Shown: positions 24,301 through 30,741 of the stretch, in pieces
Layout of the letters: each line of letters opens with the position of its first letter
How positions within the stretch are numbered: position 1 is the stretch's first letter
DNA from: Streptomyces barringtoniae
GTDB lineage: Bacteria > Actinomycetota > Actinomycetes > Streptomycetales > Streptomycetaceae
Length of the DNA: 64,000 bases
Reading direction: 5' to 3'
Assembly: GCF_020819595.1 (NCBI RefSeq)
Contig: NZ_JAJHNP010000011.1
Coordinates: 186,001-250,000, forward strand
Notes under the pieces: model-generated
Told to the model about the DNA's origin: nothing
Databases searched by the model: none
What the model saw: the letters and a program-made list of their open reading frames with translations, nothing else
Made by a program: the position numbers and the translations under genes

Positions 24301-24867
24301 ATGACGTACGACCCCCTGCCGTCCGTGGACGATCTCATGGCTCTGCTCGCCGACTGTGCGGACGTCTGGGACACCCCGGACCGGTCGGGCGACCCGGTGG
24401 ACATCCTGGACCACGGCCTTCAGGTCGCCGCCCTGCTCGCCGTGAGTCACCCGGACGACGAGCAGCTGCAGGTGGCCGGGCTCGTCCACGACATCGGCCA
24501 CTACCTCGTGCCCGCCGACGAGGAGGGCCACGGCGGGCACGCCGCGGCCGCGGTCGAGGACCTGCTGGGGCCGCGGGTCGCCCGTCTGGCCGCCGCGCAC
24601 ATCCCGGCCAAACGCTATCTGGCAGCCGCCGATGCGCAGTTGGTGCTGTCACCGGAGAGCGCCCGCACGCTCGGCTGTCAGGGCGGTCCCATGACCCCGG
24701 CGGAAGCGGCGGCGTTCGAGGCGGACCCCGACTTCGCGGCGGCGATCGCGCTGCGGCGTGCCGACGACGCGGGCAAGGTGGTGGGCCTGGCGGTGGCTCC
24801 GCTCGCGGCGTGGCGACCGGTCGTGGAACGAGTCGCCGCCCGCCGTCAGGACGCCGCCCGCCGTTAG
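24301..24867 (+). CDS. HD-domain protein of the PhnZ-like mixed-valent diiron oxygenase family
   Basis: The 188-residue protein carries HD-superfamily metal ligands: DILDHGLQVAALL, then AGLVHDIGHYLVP (HD pair) and EEGHGGHAAAAVEDLL. The C-terminal segment AAHIPAKRYLAAAD ... LSPESARTLGCQGGPMTPAEAAAFEADPDF and the LRRADDAGKV end match the phosphonate-degradation oxygenase group (PhnZ, TmpB), not generic HD phosphohydrolases. PhnZ cleaves 2-amino-1-hydroxyethylphosphonate with O2. No phosphonate gene is nearby, so the substrate may be another alpha-hydroxy compound. The stop overlaps that of the convergent DUF2891 gene by 4 bp. Confidence 0.8.
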   Translation: MTYDPLPSVDDLMALLADCADVWDTPDRSGDPVDILDHGLQVAALLAVSHPDDEQLQVAGLVHDIGHYLVPADEEGHGGHAAAAVEDLLGPRVARLAAAHIPAKRYLAAADAQLVLSPESARTLGCQGGPMTPAEAAAFEADPDFAAAIALRRADDAGKVVGLAVAPLAAWRPVVERVAARRQDAARR

Positions 24868-25898
24868 CAGGACACGGCGTCCGGGACCGGATCCGGTCCC
24901 GTGTCGAGAGCGAGTGCCGCGAAGGTGGCCAGCCAGTGACCGGTCGTGAAGTCGGCGCGTTCCACTGCGGGCAGGCCCGCCCCGAGGTGGGCGTCGGCGG
25001 CTTGCGCCAAGCGCGTACGGACCCCTCCGTCCGGCAGCGCGGCGGCGATCGAGCGCAGCGCGGCGGCCCTGCTGAGCATGAGACCCAGCAGATGGCCGAT
25101 CTGCGGGTCGGCCTGGTCGGAGACGACGGGCACCTCCAGCAACGGGCAGGGGGCGCCGGAGCGCAGCGCGGGCAGGAAGCGGTCGAGCCAGTGTGCGAAC
25201 GGTTCCCTGCCGAGCACCCTGCGCATCGCGTCGGCCTCGGTCAGCGCCGGGGACAGGAAGTCCTGGCCCGACGGTTCCCAGTGCGCGGGCGCGTCGCGAT
25301 CGTCCGCGAACCAGGTCAGCAGCCGTTGCCGTACGGCCCCGGTGGTCGCGGCGGGCAGTTCGCCCGCGTCGAGCACGAGGCCCAGTGCGAAGGCGCTGTT
25401 GGGATGGTTTCCGTGACGCACCGGATAGATGGCCTTCGGCAGCCACTCGGCCAGCAGTGTGCCGACGGCGGTGACCGCCGGTTTCAGGGCCTCGGCCCAG
25501 CGGGCGCCCGCCGTACCTCCGTACGCCCGGCATTCGGCGGCGAGCGCCACCAGCCAGGCCCAGCCGTACGGCCGCTCGAAGGAGGGGTGGGCGAGCAGAT
25601 AGGCCGCTTCGACCGCGATGTTCCCGGGGGTGAGGTGCCGGTCGAGTACGGCGGTGACCGGTGCCGTGTGCGGGAGGGTGGGCGTGCCGCCGTGGCGGCG
25701 CAGCAGGCGTACCAGCAGCCAGTGCATATGGACCGACGAGTGCCAGTCGTAGGCGCCGTGGAAGGCCGGATGCAGGGTGCGCGGCCGTATCTCCTCCTCC
25801 GGTGAAGTCATCGGGTGGGCCGGGAAGTTGGGGTACTCCCGGGTGATGTTGGCCAGAGCGAGCCGGGCGAAGCCGGCCGCGTGGGCGGTGAGCGGCAT
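24864..25898 (-). CDS. DUF2891 domain-containing protein
   Basis: A 344-residue soluble protein beginning MPLTAHAAGFARLALANITREYPN, followed by the DUF2891 hallmarks HPAFHGAYDWHSSVHMHWLLVRLLRR, NPERPYGWAWLVALAAE-like FERPYGWAWLVALAAE, and VRHGNHPNSAFALGLVLD. The pattern of paired helices with conserved Trp/His suggests an alpha/alpha-toroid, possibly a hydrolase or epimerase; the function is unknown. Its ATG overlaps the pyroglutamyl peptidase stop (ATGA), so it is translationally coupled as the last gene of the leftward 5-oxoproline operon. Confidence 0.85.
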   Translation of the reverse strand: MPLTAHAAGFARLALANITREYPNFPAHPMTSPEEEIRPRTLHPAFHGAYDWHSSVHMHWLLVRLLRRHGGTPTLPHTAPVTAVLDRHLTPGNIAVEAAYLLAHPSFERPYGWAWLVALAAECRAYGGTAGARWAEALKPAVTAVGTLLAEWLPKAIYPVRHGNHPNSAFALGLVLDAGELPAATTGAVRQRLLTWFADDRDAPAHWEPSGQDFLSPALTEADAMRRVLGREPFAHWLDRFLPALRSGAPCPLLEVPVVSDQADPQIGHLLGLMLSRAAALRSIAAALPDGGVRTRLAQAADAHLGAGLPAVERADFTTGHWLATFAALALDTGPDPVPDAVSC

Positions 25899-26548
25899 CA
25901 GTGGGTGGCTCCCTCGGTGATCTTCAGGTCGTGCTCCGCCGGGATGGTGGCGGCGGCGACCAGCAGGGCACGCAGGCCGCGGGCGACCGTGGCGGGCTCC
26001 AGGGCCGGGGCGGTGCCCTCGGTGACCTGCTCCGGCGCCCAGGGCACATGCACGAAACCGCCGCGGGCGTACGGGAATTCGGTCGCGATCAGGTGGCCGA
26101 GGCCGTACGCGACGTGGTTGCAGACGAACGTCCCGGCCGTGTTGGAGACCGCGGCCGGTACCCCTGCCGTGCGCAGGGCGGCGACGCAGGCCTTGACCGG
26201 GAGGGTGGAGAAGTACGCGGCGGGGCCGCCCGGGACCACGGGTTCGTCGATGGGCTGGTTGTCCGCGTTGTCGGGGATGCGCGCGTCGTCGACATTGACG
26301 GCGACGCGTTCGACGGTGACACCGGGACGGCCGCCCGCCTGGCCCAGACACAGGATCAGGTCGGGTGCGGACGCGCGGATGGCGTCGCGCAGTGTGTCGA
26401 CGGACTTGCCGAAGACACAGGGGAGTTCGGCGGCGGTGACCGTGAGTCCGGCGGGCGGCTCGGCGGCCACGAGGGCGGCCGCCTGCCAGGACGGGTTGAC
26501 CTTCTGGCCGTCGAAGGGGGCGAAACCGGTGACGAGGACGCGGGTCAT
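25898..26548 (-). CDS. pcp: Pyroglutamyl-peptidase I
   Basis: A 216-residue cysteine peptidase (C15) that removes N-terminal 5-oxoproline from peptides. It opens MTRVLVTGFAPFDGQKVNPSW, the family start. The catalytic triad is visible: Glu near 81 in VERVAVNVDDARIPDN (region RPGVTVERVAVN), Cys in NTAGTFVCNHVAYGL (about 143), and His in RGGFVHVPWAPEQ (about 166). The length is standard. It sits between the DUF979 gene (35 bp upstream) and DUF2891 (4-bp overlap), so released pyroglutamate can feed the divergent pxpABC genes. Confidence 0.95.
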   Translation of the reverse strand: MTRVLVTGFAPFDGQKVNPSWQAAALVAAEPPAGLTVTAAELPCVFGKSVDTLRDAIRASAPDLILCLGQAGGRPGVTVERVAVNVDDARIPDNADNQPIDEPVVPGGPAAYFSTLPVKACVAALRTAGVPAAVSNTAGTFVCNHVAYGLGHLIATEFPYARGGFVHVPWAPEQVTEGTAPALEPATVARGLRALLVAAATIPAEHDLKITEGATH

Positions 26549-26583
26549 GGCACTTCCTGCACGGGAGGCGATGGCGGAGGCGC

Positions 26584-27558
26584 TCAGAACGCGAAGAGCG
26601 CCATGATCACGGTGGAGCAGACCAGAAGCGGCAGGGCGGTGGGGATCTGGGCCTTGATGGGGCCGTACTGGTCCTTCAGTTCGAGCAGGGTCGCCGGGAC
26701 GATGTTGAAGTTGGCGGCCATCGGAGTGCACAGCGTGCCGGAGAAGCCGGCCAGCATGCCGACCGCCAGGACGGCCGGCGCATTGCCGTGCATCTGCTGG
26801 ACGAGGACGGGCCAGCCGATCGCTGCGGTCATCACGGGGAACGCGGCGAACGCGTTGCCCATGATCACGGTGAACAGGAACATGCCGACGCAGTACGCGA
26901 TGACGGCGAGGTACTTGGAGTTGTCCGGCAGGACGTCGTGCACGATCCTGCCGACCTGGGTGCCGACCCCGGCCAGCGCGAAGATCGAGCCGAGTACGGC
27001 GAGCAGCTGGGGCAGCAGCAGGGCGGAGCCCATCGCCTCCAGCATGGAACGCCCGGAGTGGAGCGGCACGGACAGCTTCCGCTCGCCGGTGACCAGCATG
27101 CCGACGACCAGGGCGACGAGGCAGCCGACGCCGAGCCCCAGGAGGGTGGCCTTGCCGGTCTCGAACAGGCCGGACGTGTCGAGCAGGGAGGCGCAGACGA
27201 TGGCGACGAGCGGGATCGTCAGGGCGGGGACGAAGATCCTGCTGCCGAGCCGGGACGCGGAGGCCTCGCGTTCCTCGGTGGTGCTGGTGACCGGGACGCC
27301 CTTGCCGAGGAAGTTGAATCCGGCGAGCACGATCAGGACGAGAACGGCCACGCCGAGCGGTGCGGCGGGCAGGGTCCAGCCGCCGTTCTTGGCGGTGGCG
27401 TTCGCGACGCCGGTGCCGTAGGGGAAGGCCAGCCCCAGCAGGCCCCAGAACGCCGCAGTCGTCCACCGCTTGGGGTTGCTGCGGTCGGCGGCCATCTGCG
27501 CGGCCATGACGACGAAGACGAGGCCCACCAGCCAGTAGAGCCATTCGACCTTGATCAC
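26584..27558 (-). CDS. DUF979 family membrane protein, predicted permease subunit
   Basis: A 324-residue protein with about nine membrane helices. It starts at GTG 27558 (VIKVEWLYWLVGLVFVVMAAQMAAD) and overlaps the DUF969 stop by 4 bp (GTGA). Conserved pieces are NPKRWTTAAFWGLLGLAFPYG, NNFLGKGVP-like FNFLGKGVPV, YCVGMFLFTVIMGNAFAAFPVMTAAIG and GFSGTLCTPMAANFNIVPA. DUF979 always pairs with DUF969; together they look like a two-part transporter of the DcuC/GntP-like type. The context (pcp, pxpABC) predicts 5-oxoproline or pyroglutamyl-peptide uptake; this is inference. Confidence 0.88.
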   Translation of the reverse strand: MIKVEWLYWLVGLVFVVMAAQMAADRSNPKRWTTAAFWGLLGLAFPYGTGVANATAKNGGWTLPAAPLGVAVLVLIVLAGFNFLGKGVPVTSTTEEREASASRLGSRIFVPALTIPLVAIVCASLLDTSGLFETGKATLLGLGVGCLVALVVGMLVTGERKLSVPLHSGRSMLEAMGSALLLPQLLAVLGSIFALAGVGTQVGRIVHDVLPDNSKYLAVIAYCVGMFLFTVIMGNAFAAFPVMTAAIGWPVLVQQMHGNAPAVLAVGMLAGFSGTLCTPMAANFNIVPATLLELKDQYGPIKAQIPTALPLLVCSTVIMALFAF

Positions 27559-28274
27559 TTGTTCGTCTCCTTCGGCAGCGGCAGATCGTGTTCGGCGGCG
27601 GCGTGTGCCATCTCCCGGTGCAGCTGCCGGTCCAGGAGCAGCAGGCGGGAGCCGTGGACGAGGAAGGCGCAGACGGCGACCGGGATCGCCCACAGGGCCA
27701 GCTGGGTCGGTTCGAGGTTCTGGTGGTACGTCGAGTTGACGAAGCCGGTGATCAGCAGGATCGAACCGATCGCGATGAAGCAGTCCTCGCCGAAGAAGAC
27801 GCCCACGGTGTCGGCCGACGCGGCGTAGGAACGCACCTTCTCCCGCAGGCGCTCGGGCAGCGCCGCGCCCGTCGAGCGCTCGGCGGCGGCCTCGGCCATG
27901 GGCGCGACGAGCGGCCGCACCGTCTGCGCGGGACCGCCGATGCCGGTGAGGCCGAAGGCCGCGGTGATCTGGCGGAGCAGCAGGTAGACGGTGAGGAACC
28001 GGCCGGCGCTGAGGCCGCCGAGCCGGCCGATGAGCCTGCGCGCCTGCTCACGCAGGCCGTAGCGCTCCAGGAGACCGATCACAGGCAGGACGACGGCGAA
28101 GACGGTGACCGAGCGGCTGTCGGCGAAGGACCGGCCGAAGGCCGCGAGGACCTCCAGCGGGTTCATTCCGCCGAGCAGCCCGGTGAAGACACCGGCGACG
28201 CCCACCACGAGGACGGGATTGCGGCGCGTGACGAATCCGAGGATCACCACGACGACGCCGAGGAGAACGATCAT
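27555..28274 (-). CDS. DUF969 family membrane protein, predicted permease subunit
   Basis: A 239-residue polytopic protein beginning MIVLLGVVVVILGFVTRRNPVLVV. Conserved DUF969 segments are ALERYGLREQARRL-like GLLERYGLREQARRLIGRLGG, FLTVYLLLRQITAAFGLTGIGGPAQTVRPLVAPMAEAAAE and ADTVGVFFGEDCFIAIGSILL. It is first in the leftward operon, directly behind the operator-bearing promoter at 28352-28381, and shares a 4-bp overlap with DUF979. It is probably half of a permease for pyroglutamate (context-based). Confidence 0.88.
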   Translation of the reverse strand: MIVLLGVVVVILGFVTRRNPVLVVGVAGVFTGLLGGMNPLEVLAAFGRSFADSRSVTVFAVVLPVIGLLERYGLREQARRLIGRLGGLSAGRFLTVYLLLRQITAAFGLTGIGGPAQTVRPLVAPMAEAAAERSTGAALPERLREKVRSYAASADTVGVFFGEDCFIAIGSILLITGFVNSTYHQNLEPTQLALWAIPVAVCAFLVHGSRLLLLDRQLHREMAHAAAEHDLPLPKETNK

Positions 28275-28351
28275 GCGGTGGCCTTAGGCGTGAGGGGCGG
28301 GAGGCCCGGGCGGCGCGGATCCGGGGGCCCGAATCCGTGAGGGTTGCACGG

Positions 28352-28381
28352 ACCCTAGGGGATCGTTCAACGATCGAACAA
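28352..28381 (-). promoter_or_regulatory. Leftward promoter of DUF969-DUF979-pcp operon with operator 1
   Basis: On the minus strand TTGTTC (28376-28381) and TAGGGT (28352-28357) are 18 bp apart. The spacer is occupied by the palindrome GATCGT-TCA-ACGATC (28361-28375). A factor bound there would block RNA polymerase. The start codon is about 77 bp downstream. Confidence 0.55.
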
Positions 28382-28405
28382 GAGGCTGTTCGGTAAATCC
28401 ATCCC

Positions 28406-28434
28406 TTGTCGGATCGTTCAACAATCGATTACGT
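28406..28434 (+). promoter_or_regulatory. Rightward promoter of pxpABC with operator 2
   Basis: TTGTCG (28406-28411) and TTACGT (28429-28434) are 17 bp apart, enclosing GATCGTTCAACAATC (28412-28426), which differs from operator 1 at a single position. The GTG start follows 8 bp after the -10-like box with no ribosome-binding site, so the mRNA may be leaderless. Operators 1 and 2 are 51 bp apart. Confidence 0.55.
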
Positions 28435-28442
28435 TTCTGGGC

Positions 28443-29195
28443 GTGATCGACCTCAACGCAGACCTCGGTGAAGGCTTCGGCCGCTGGACCCTCACCGACG
28501 ACGACGCCCTGCTCTCCGTCGTGACCAGCGCCAACGTCGCCTGCAGCTTCCATGCGGGCGACCCCGCGGTGATGCGCCGCGTGTGCGATCTCGCCGCCGA
28601 ACGCGGCGTCCGGATCGGCGCGCAGGTGTCCTACCGCGACCTGGCCGGCTTCGGCCGCCGGGCCATGGACGTACCCGCCGACGAACTGGCGGCCGAGACC
28701 GCCTACCAGATCGGCGCACTGCGGGTCTTCGCACAGGCCGCCGGGGCCGAGGTGGCCTACGTCAAGCCGCACGGCGCGCTCTACAACCGCACCGTGCACG
28801 ACGCCGAGCAGGCCGCGGCCGTGGTCGAGGGCGTGCAACTGGCGGGCGGTGCCCTCAAGGTGCTCGGCCTGCCGGGGTCGGAGCTGCTCGCCGCTGCCGA
28901 GGAGGCGGGCCTCACCGCCGTACCGGAGGCCTTTGCGGACCGCGCCTACACCCCGGCGGGCACGCTCGTGTCGCGGCGCGAGACGAACGCCGTCGTCACC
29001 GACGAGGACGTGGTGGTCCGGCGCGCGCTGGCGTTCGCGGTGGACCGCGCGGTCGAGGCCGTGGACGGTACGACGGTCGTGGTGACCGCCCGCTCCCTGT
29101 GCGTCCACGGCGACACCCCGGGCGCCGCCCGGATCGCGGCGCGGGTGCGCGTGGCTCTGGAGGCGGCCGGGATAGAGGTCGGGGCGTTCGCATGA
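28443..29195 (+). CDS. pxpA: 5-oxoprolinase subunit A (LamB/YcsF family)
   Basis: The 250-residue TIM-barrel-like subunit of the ATP-dependent 5-oxoprolinase PxpABC, which opens 5-oxoproline to glutamate. VIDLNADLGEGFGRW is the family signature; later ANVACSFHAGDPAVM, VKPHGALYN and ALCVHGDTPGA-like RSLCVHGDTPGA complete the conserved set. The GTG start (28443) has no visible ribosome-binding site. pxpB starts 4 bp before its stop (ATGA overlap), so A, B and C are coupled. Confidence 0.95.
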   Translation: MIDLNADLGEGFGRWTLTDDDALLSVVTSANVACSFHAGDPAVMRRVCDLAAERGVRIGAQVSYRDLAGFGRRAMDVPADELAAETAYQIGALRVFAQAAGAEVAYVKPHGALYNRTVHDAEQAAAVVEGVQLAGGALKVLGLPGSELLAAAEEAGLTAVPEAFADRAYTPAGTLVSRRETNAVVTDEDVVVRRALAFAVDRAVEAVDGTTVVVTARSLCVHGDTPGAARIAARVRVALEAAGIEVGAFA

Positions 29196-29839
29196 CGCAG
29201 AGCCGGTCTGTGCAGGTGCGCCTCGCCGGGCGGCACGCGGTGCTCGTCGAACTGCCGGACGCCGAGCGCACCGGAGCCTTCCACGCCGAACTCCTGCGGC
29301 GGCGCGCCGCGGGCACCCTGCCGCCCGTCGCGGAGATCGTGCCGGGCGCGCGGACCGTGCTCCTGGACGGCGTCCCGCACCCGGAGGAACTGGCCCGCCG
29401 CATCGCCCACTGGGACGTGCCGACCCGGGCCGCCGACGACGGGGGAGTCGTGGAGATCCCCGTGCGCTACGACGGACCCGACCTGGCCCAGGTGGCCGCC
29501 CTGTGGGGCGTCGCCGTGCACGAGGTCGCCGCCCGGCACTCCTCCCACACCTTCCGCGTCGCCTTCTGCGGCTTCGCCCCCGGTTTCGGCTACCTCACGG
29601 GCCTGCCCGCGGAGCTGCACGTGCCGCGCCGCGACACTCCCCGCACCCGCGTCCCGGCCGGCGCGGTCGCGCTCGCCGGCCCCTACAGCGCGGTGTACCC
29701 GCGCGCCACTCCCGGCGGCTGGCAGCTGATCGGAACCATGCCCGACCCGGCACCGCTGTGGGACCTCGGCCGGGAGGAACCGGCCCTTCTCACGCCGGGG
29801 ACGCGCGTGCGGTTCGTGGCGGAGGACGGCACGCCATGA
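29192..29839 (+). CDS. pxpB: 5-oxoprolinase subunit B (KipI-like, CT_C_D)
   Basis: A 215-residue cyclophilin-like allophanate-hydrolase-subunit-1 domain. Diagnostic segments are VEIPVRYDGPDLAQVAALWG, HEVAARHSSHTFRVAFCGFAPGFGYLTGLP and RVPAGAVALAGPYSAVYPRATPGGWQLIG. It forms the B:C carboxyltransferase-like half of PxpABC that binds ATP and oxoproline. It overlaps pxpA and pxpC by 4 bp each. Confidence 0.94.
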   Translation: MTQSRSVQVRLAGRHAVLVELPDAERTGAFHAELLRRRAAGTLPPVAEIVPGARTVLLDGVPHPEELARRIAHWDVPTRAADDGGVVEIPVRYDGPDLAQVAALWGVAVHEVAARHSSHTFRVAFCGFAPGFGYLTGLPAELHVPRRDTPRTRVPAGAVALAGPYSAVYPRATPGGWQLIGTMPDPAPLWDLGREEPALLTPGTRVRFVAEDGTP

Positions 29840-30693
29840 CCGCCGAGCTCACCGTCGTGCGCTCCGGCGCCCTCACCACCGTCCAGGACGGCGGCCGTCG
29901 TGGCCATGCCCACCTGGGTGTGCCCCGCTCCGGCGCCCTCGACGCAGCCGCCCTGAGACTGGCCAATCTGCTGCTCGGCAACGCCCCCGGCGCCGCCGTC
30001 CTGGAGACCACCCTGACCGGCTGCGCCCTGCGCACCGACCGCGGCGTGACCGTCGTGGTCGGCGGCGCCCCCTGCCCGGTGACGGTCGACGGCCGGCCGG
30101 CGGCCTGGGGCGTGCCCGTACGGGTCCCCGCGGGCGCCGTACTCGACGTGGGCGGGGTGACGGCCGGCGTTCGCTCGTACGTGGCAGTCGCCGGCGGCAT
30201 CGCCGTCGAGCCGGTCCTCGGCAGCCGTTCGACGGACCTGCTCTCCGGCCTCGGCCCGGCGCCGGTCCGCGACGGCGACGTCCTCCCGCTGGGCGCGCCC
30301 GCCCGGCAACCGGCGCTCCCCGACAGCGCTCCCTGGCCGGCACCGCCGACCGAACTGACCCTGCCGCTGCGCCCCGGCCCCCGCGCCGACTGGTTCACCC
30401 CCGGCGCGCTGCGCACCCTCACCTCGGCGACGTACCGCGTGTCGCAGCACAGCAACCGGATCGGCCTGCGCACCGAAGGGCCCGCGCTGGAGCGCCTGTC
30501 GACAGGCGAACTGCCCAGCGAGGGCATGGTCCTCGGCGCCGTGCAGGTGCCCCCGGACGGGCGCCCGGTGGTGTTCCTGCACGACCACCCGACCACCGGC
30601 GGCTACCCGGTGATAGGCGTCGTCGCCGAGTCCGCCCTGGCCGCCGCCGCGCAGGCCGCACCAGGTACGCCGGTCCGTTTCACCCGGGGCTGA
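29836..30693 (+). CDS. pxpC: 5-oxoprolinase subunit C (KipA-like, CT_A_B)
   Basis: A 285-residue allophanate-hydrolase-subunit-2-like protein: LTVVRSGALTTVQDGGRRGHAHLGVPRSGALD is the family start, RSYVAVAGGIAVEPVLGSRSTDL the central motif, and SNRIGLRTEGPAL, SEGMVLGAVQVPPDGRPVVFLHDHPTTGGYPVIG the C-terminal signature. It is somewhat shorter than Escherichia coli PxpC. It is last in the coupled pxpABC operon and is followed by a hairpin. Confidence 0.94.
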   Translation: MTAELTVVRSGALTTVQDGGRRGHAHLGVPRSGALDAAALRLANLLLGNAPGAAVLETTLTGCALRTDRGVTVVVGGAPCPVTVDGRPAAWGVPVRVPAGAVLDVGGVTAGVRSYVAVAGGIAVEPVLGSRSTDLLSGLGPAPVRDGDVLPLGAPARQPALPDSAPWPAPPTELTLPLRPGPRADWFTPGALRTLTSATYRVSQHSNRIGLRTEGPALERLSTGELPSEGMVLGAVQVPPDGRPVVFLHDHPTTGGYPVIGVVAESALAAAAQAAPGTPVRFTRG

Positions 30694-30712
30694 CACGCTG
30701 CCGCTCTCCGCA

Positions 30713-30735
30713 GCGCCCGGCGGCGTGCCGGGCGC
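30713..30735 (+). terminator. Hairpin terminator after pxpC
   Basis: GCGCCCGGC (30713-30721) pairs with GCCGGGCGC (30727-30735) around a 5-nt loop, 20 bp after the pxpC stop and before the FUSC start. Confidence 0.72.
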
Positions 30736-30741
30736 GGGGCG

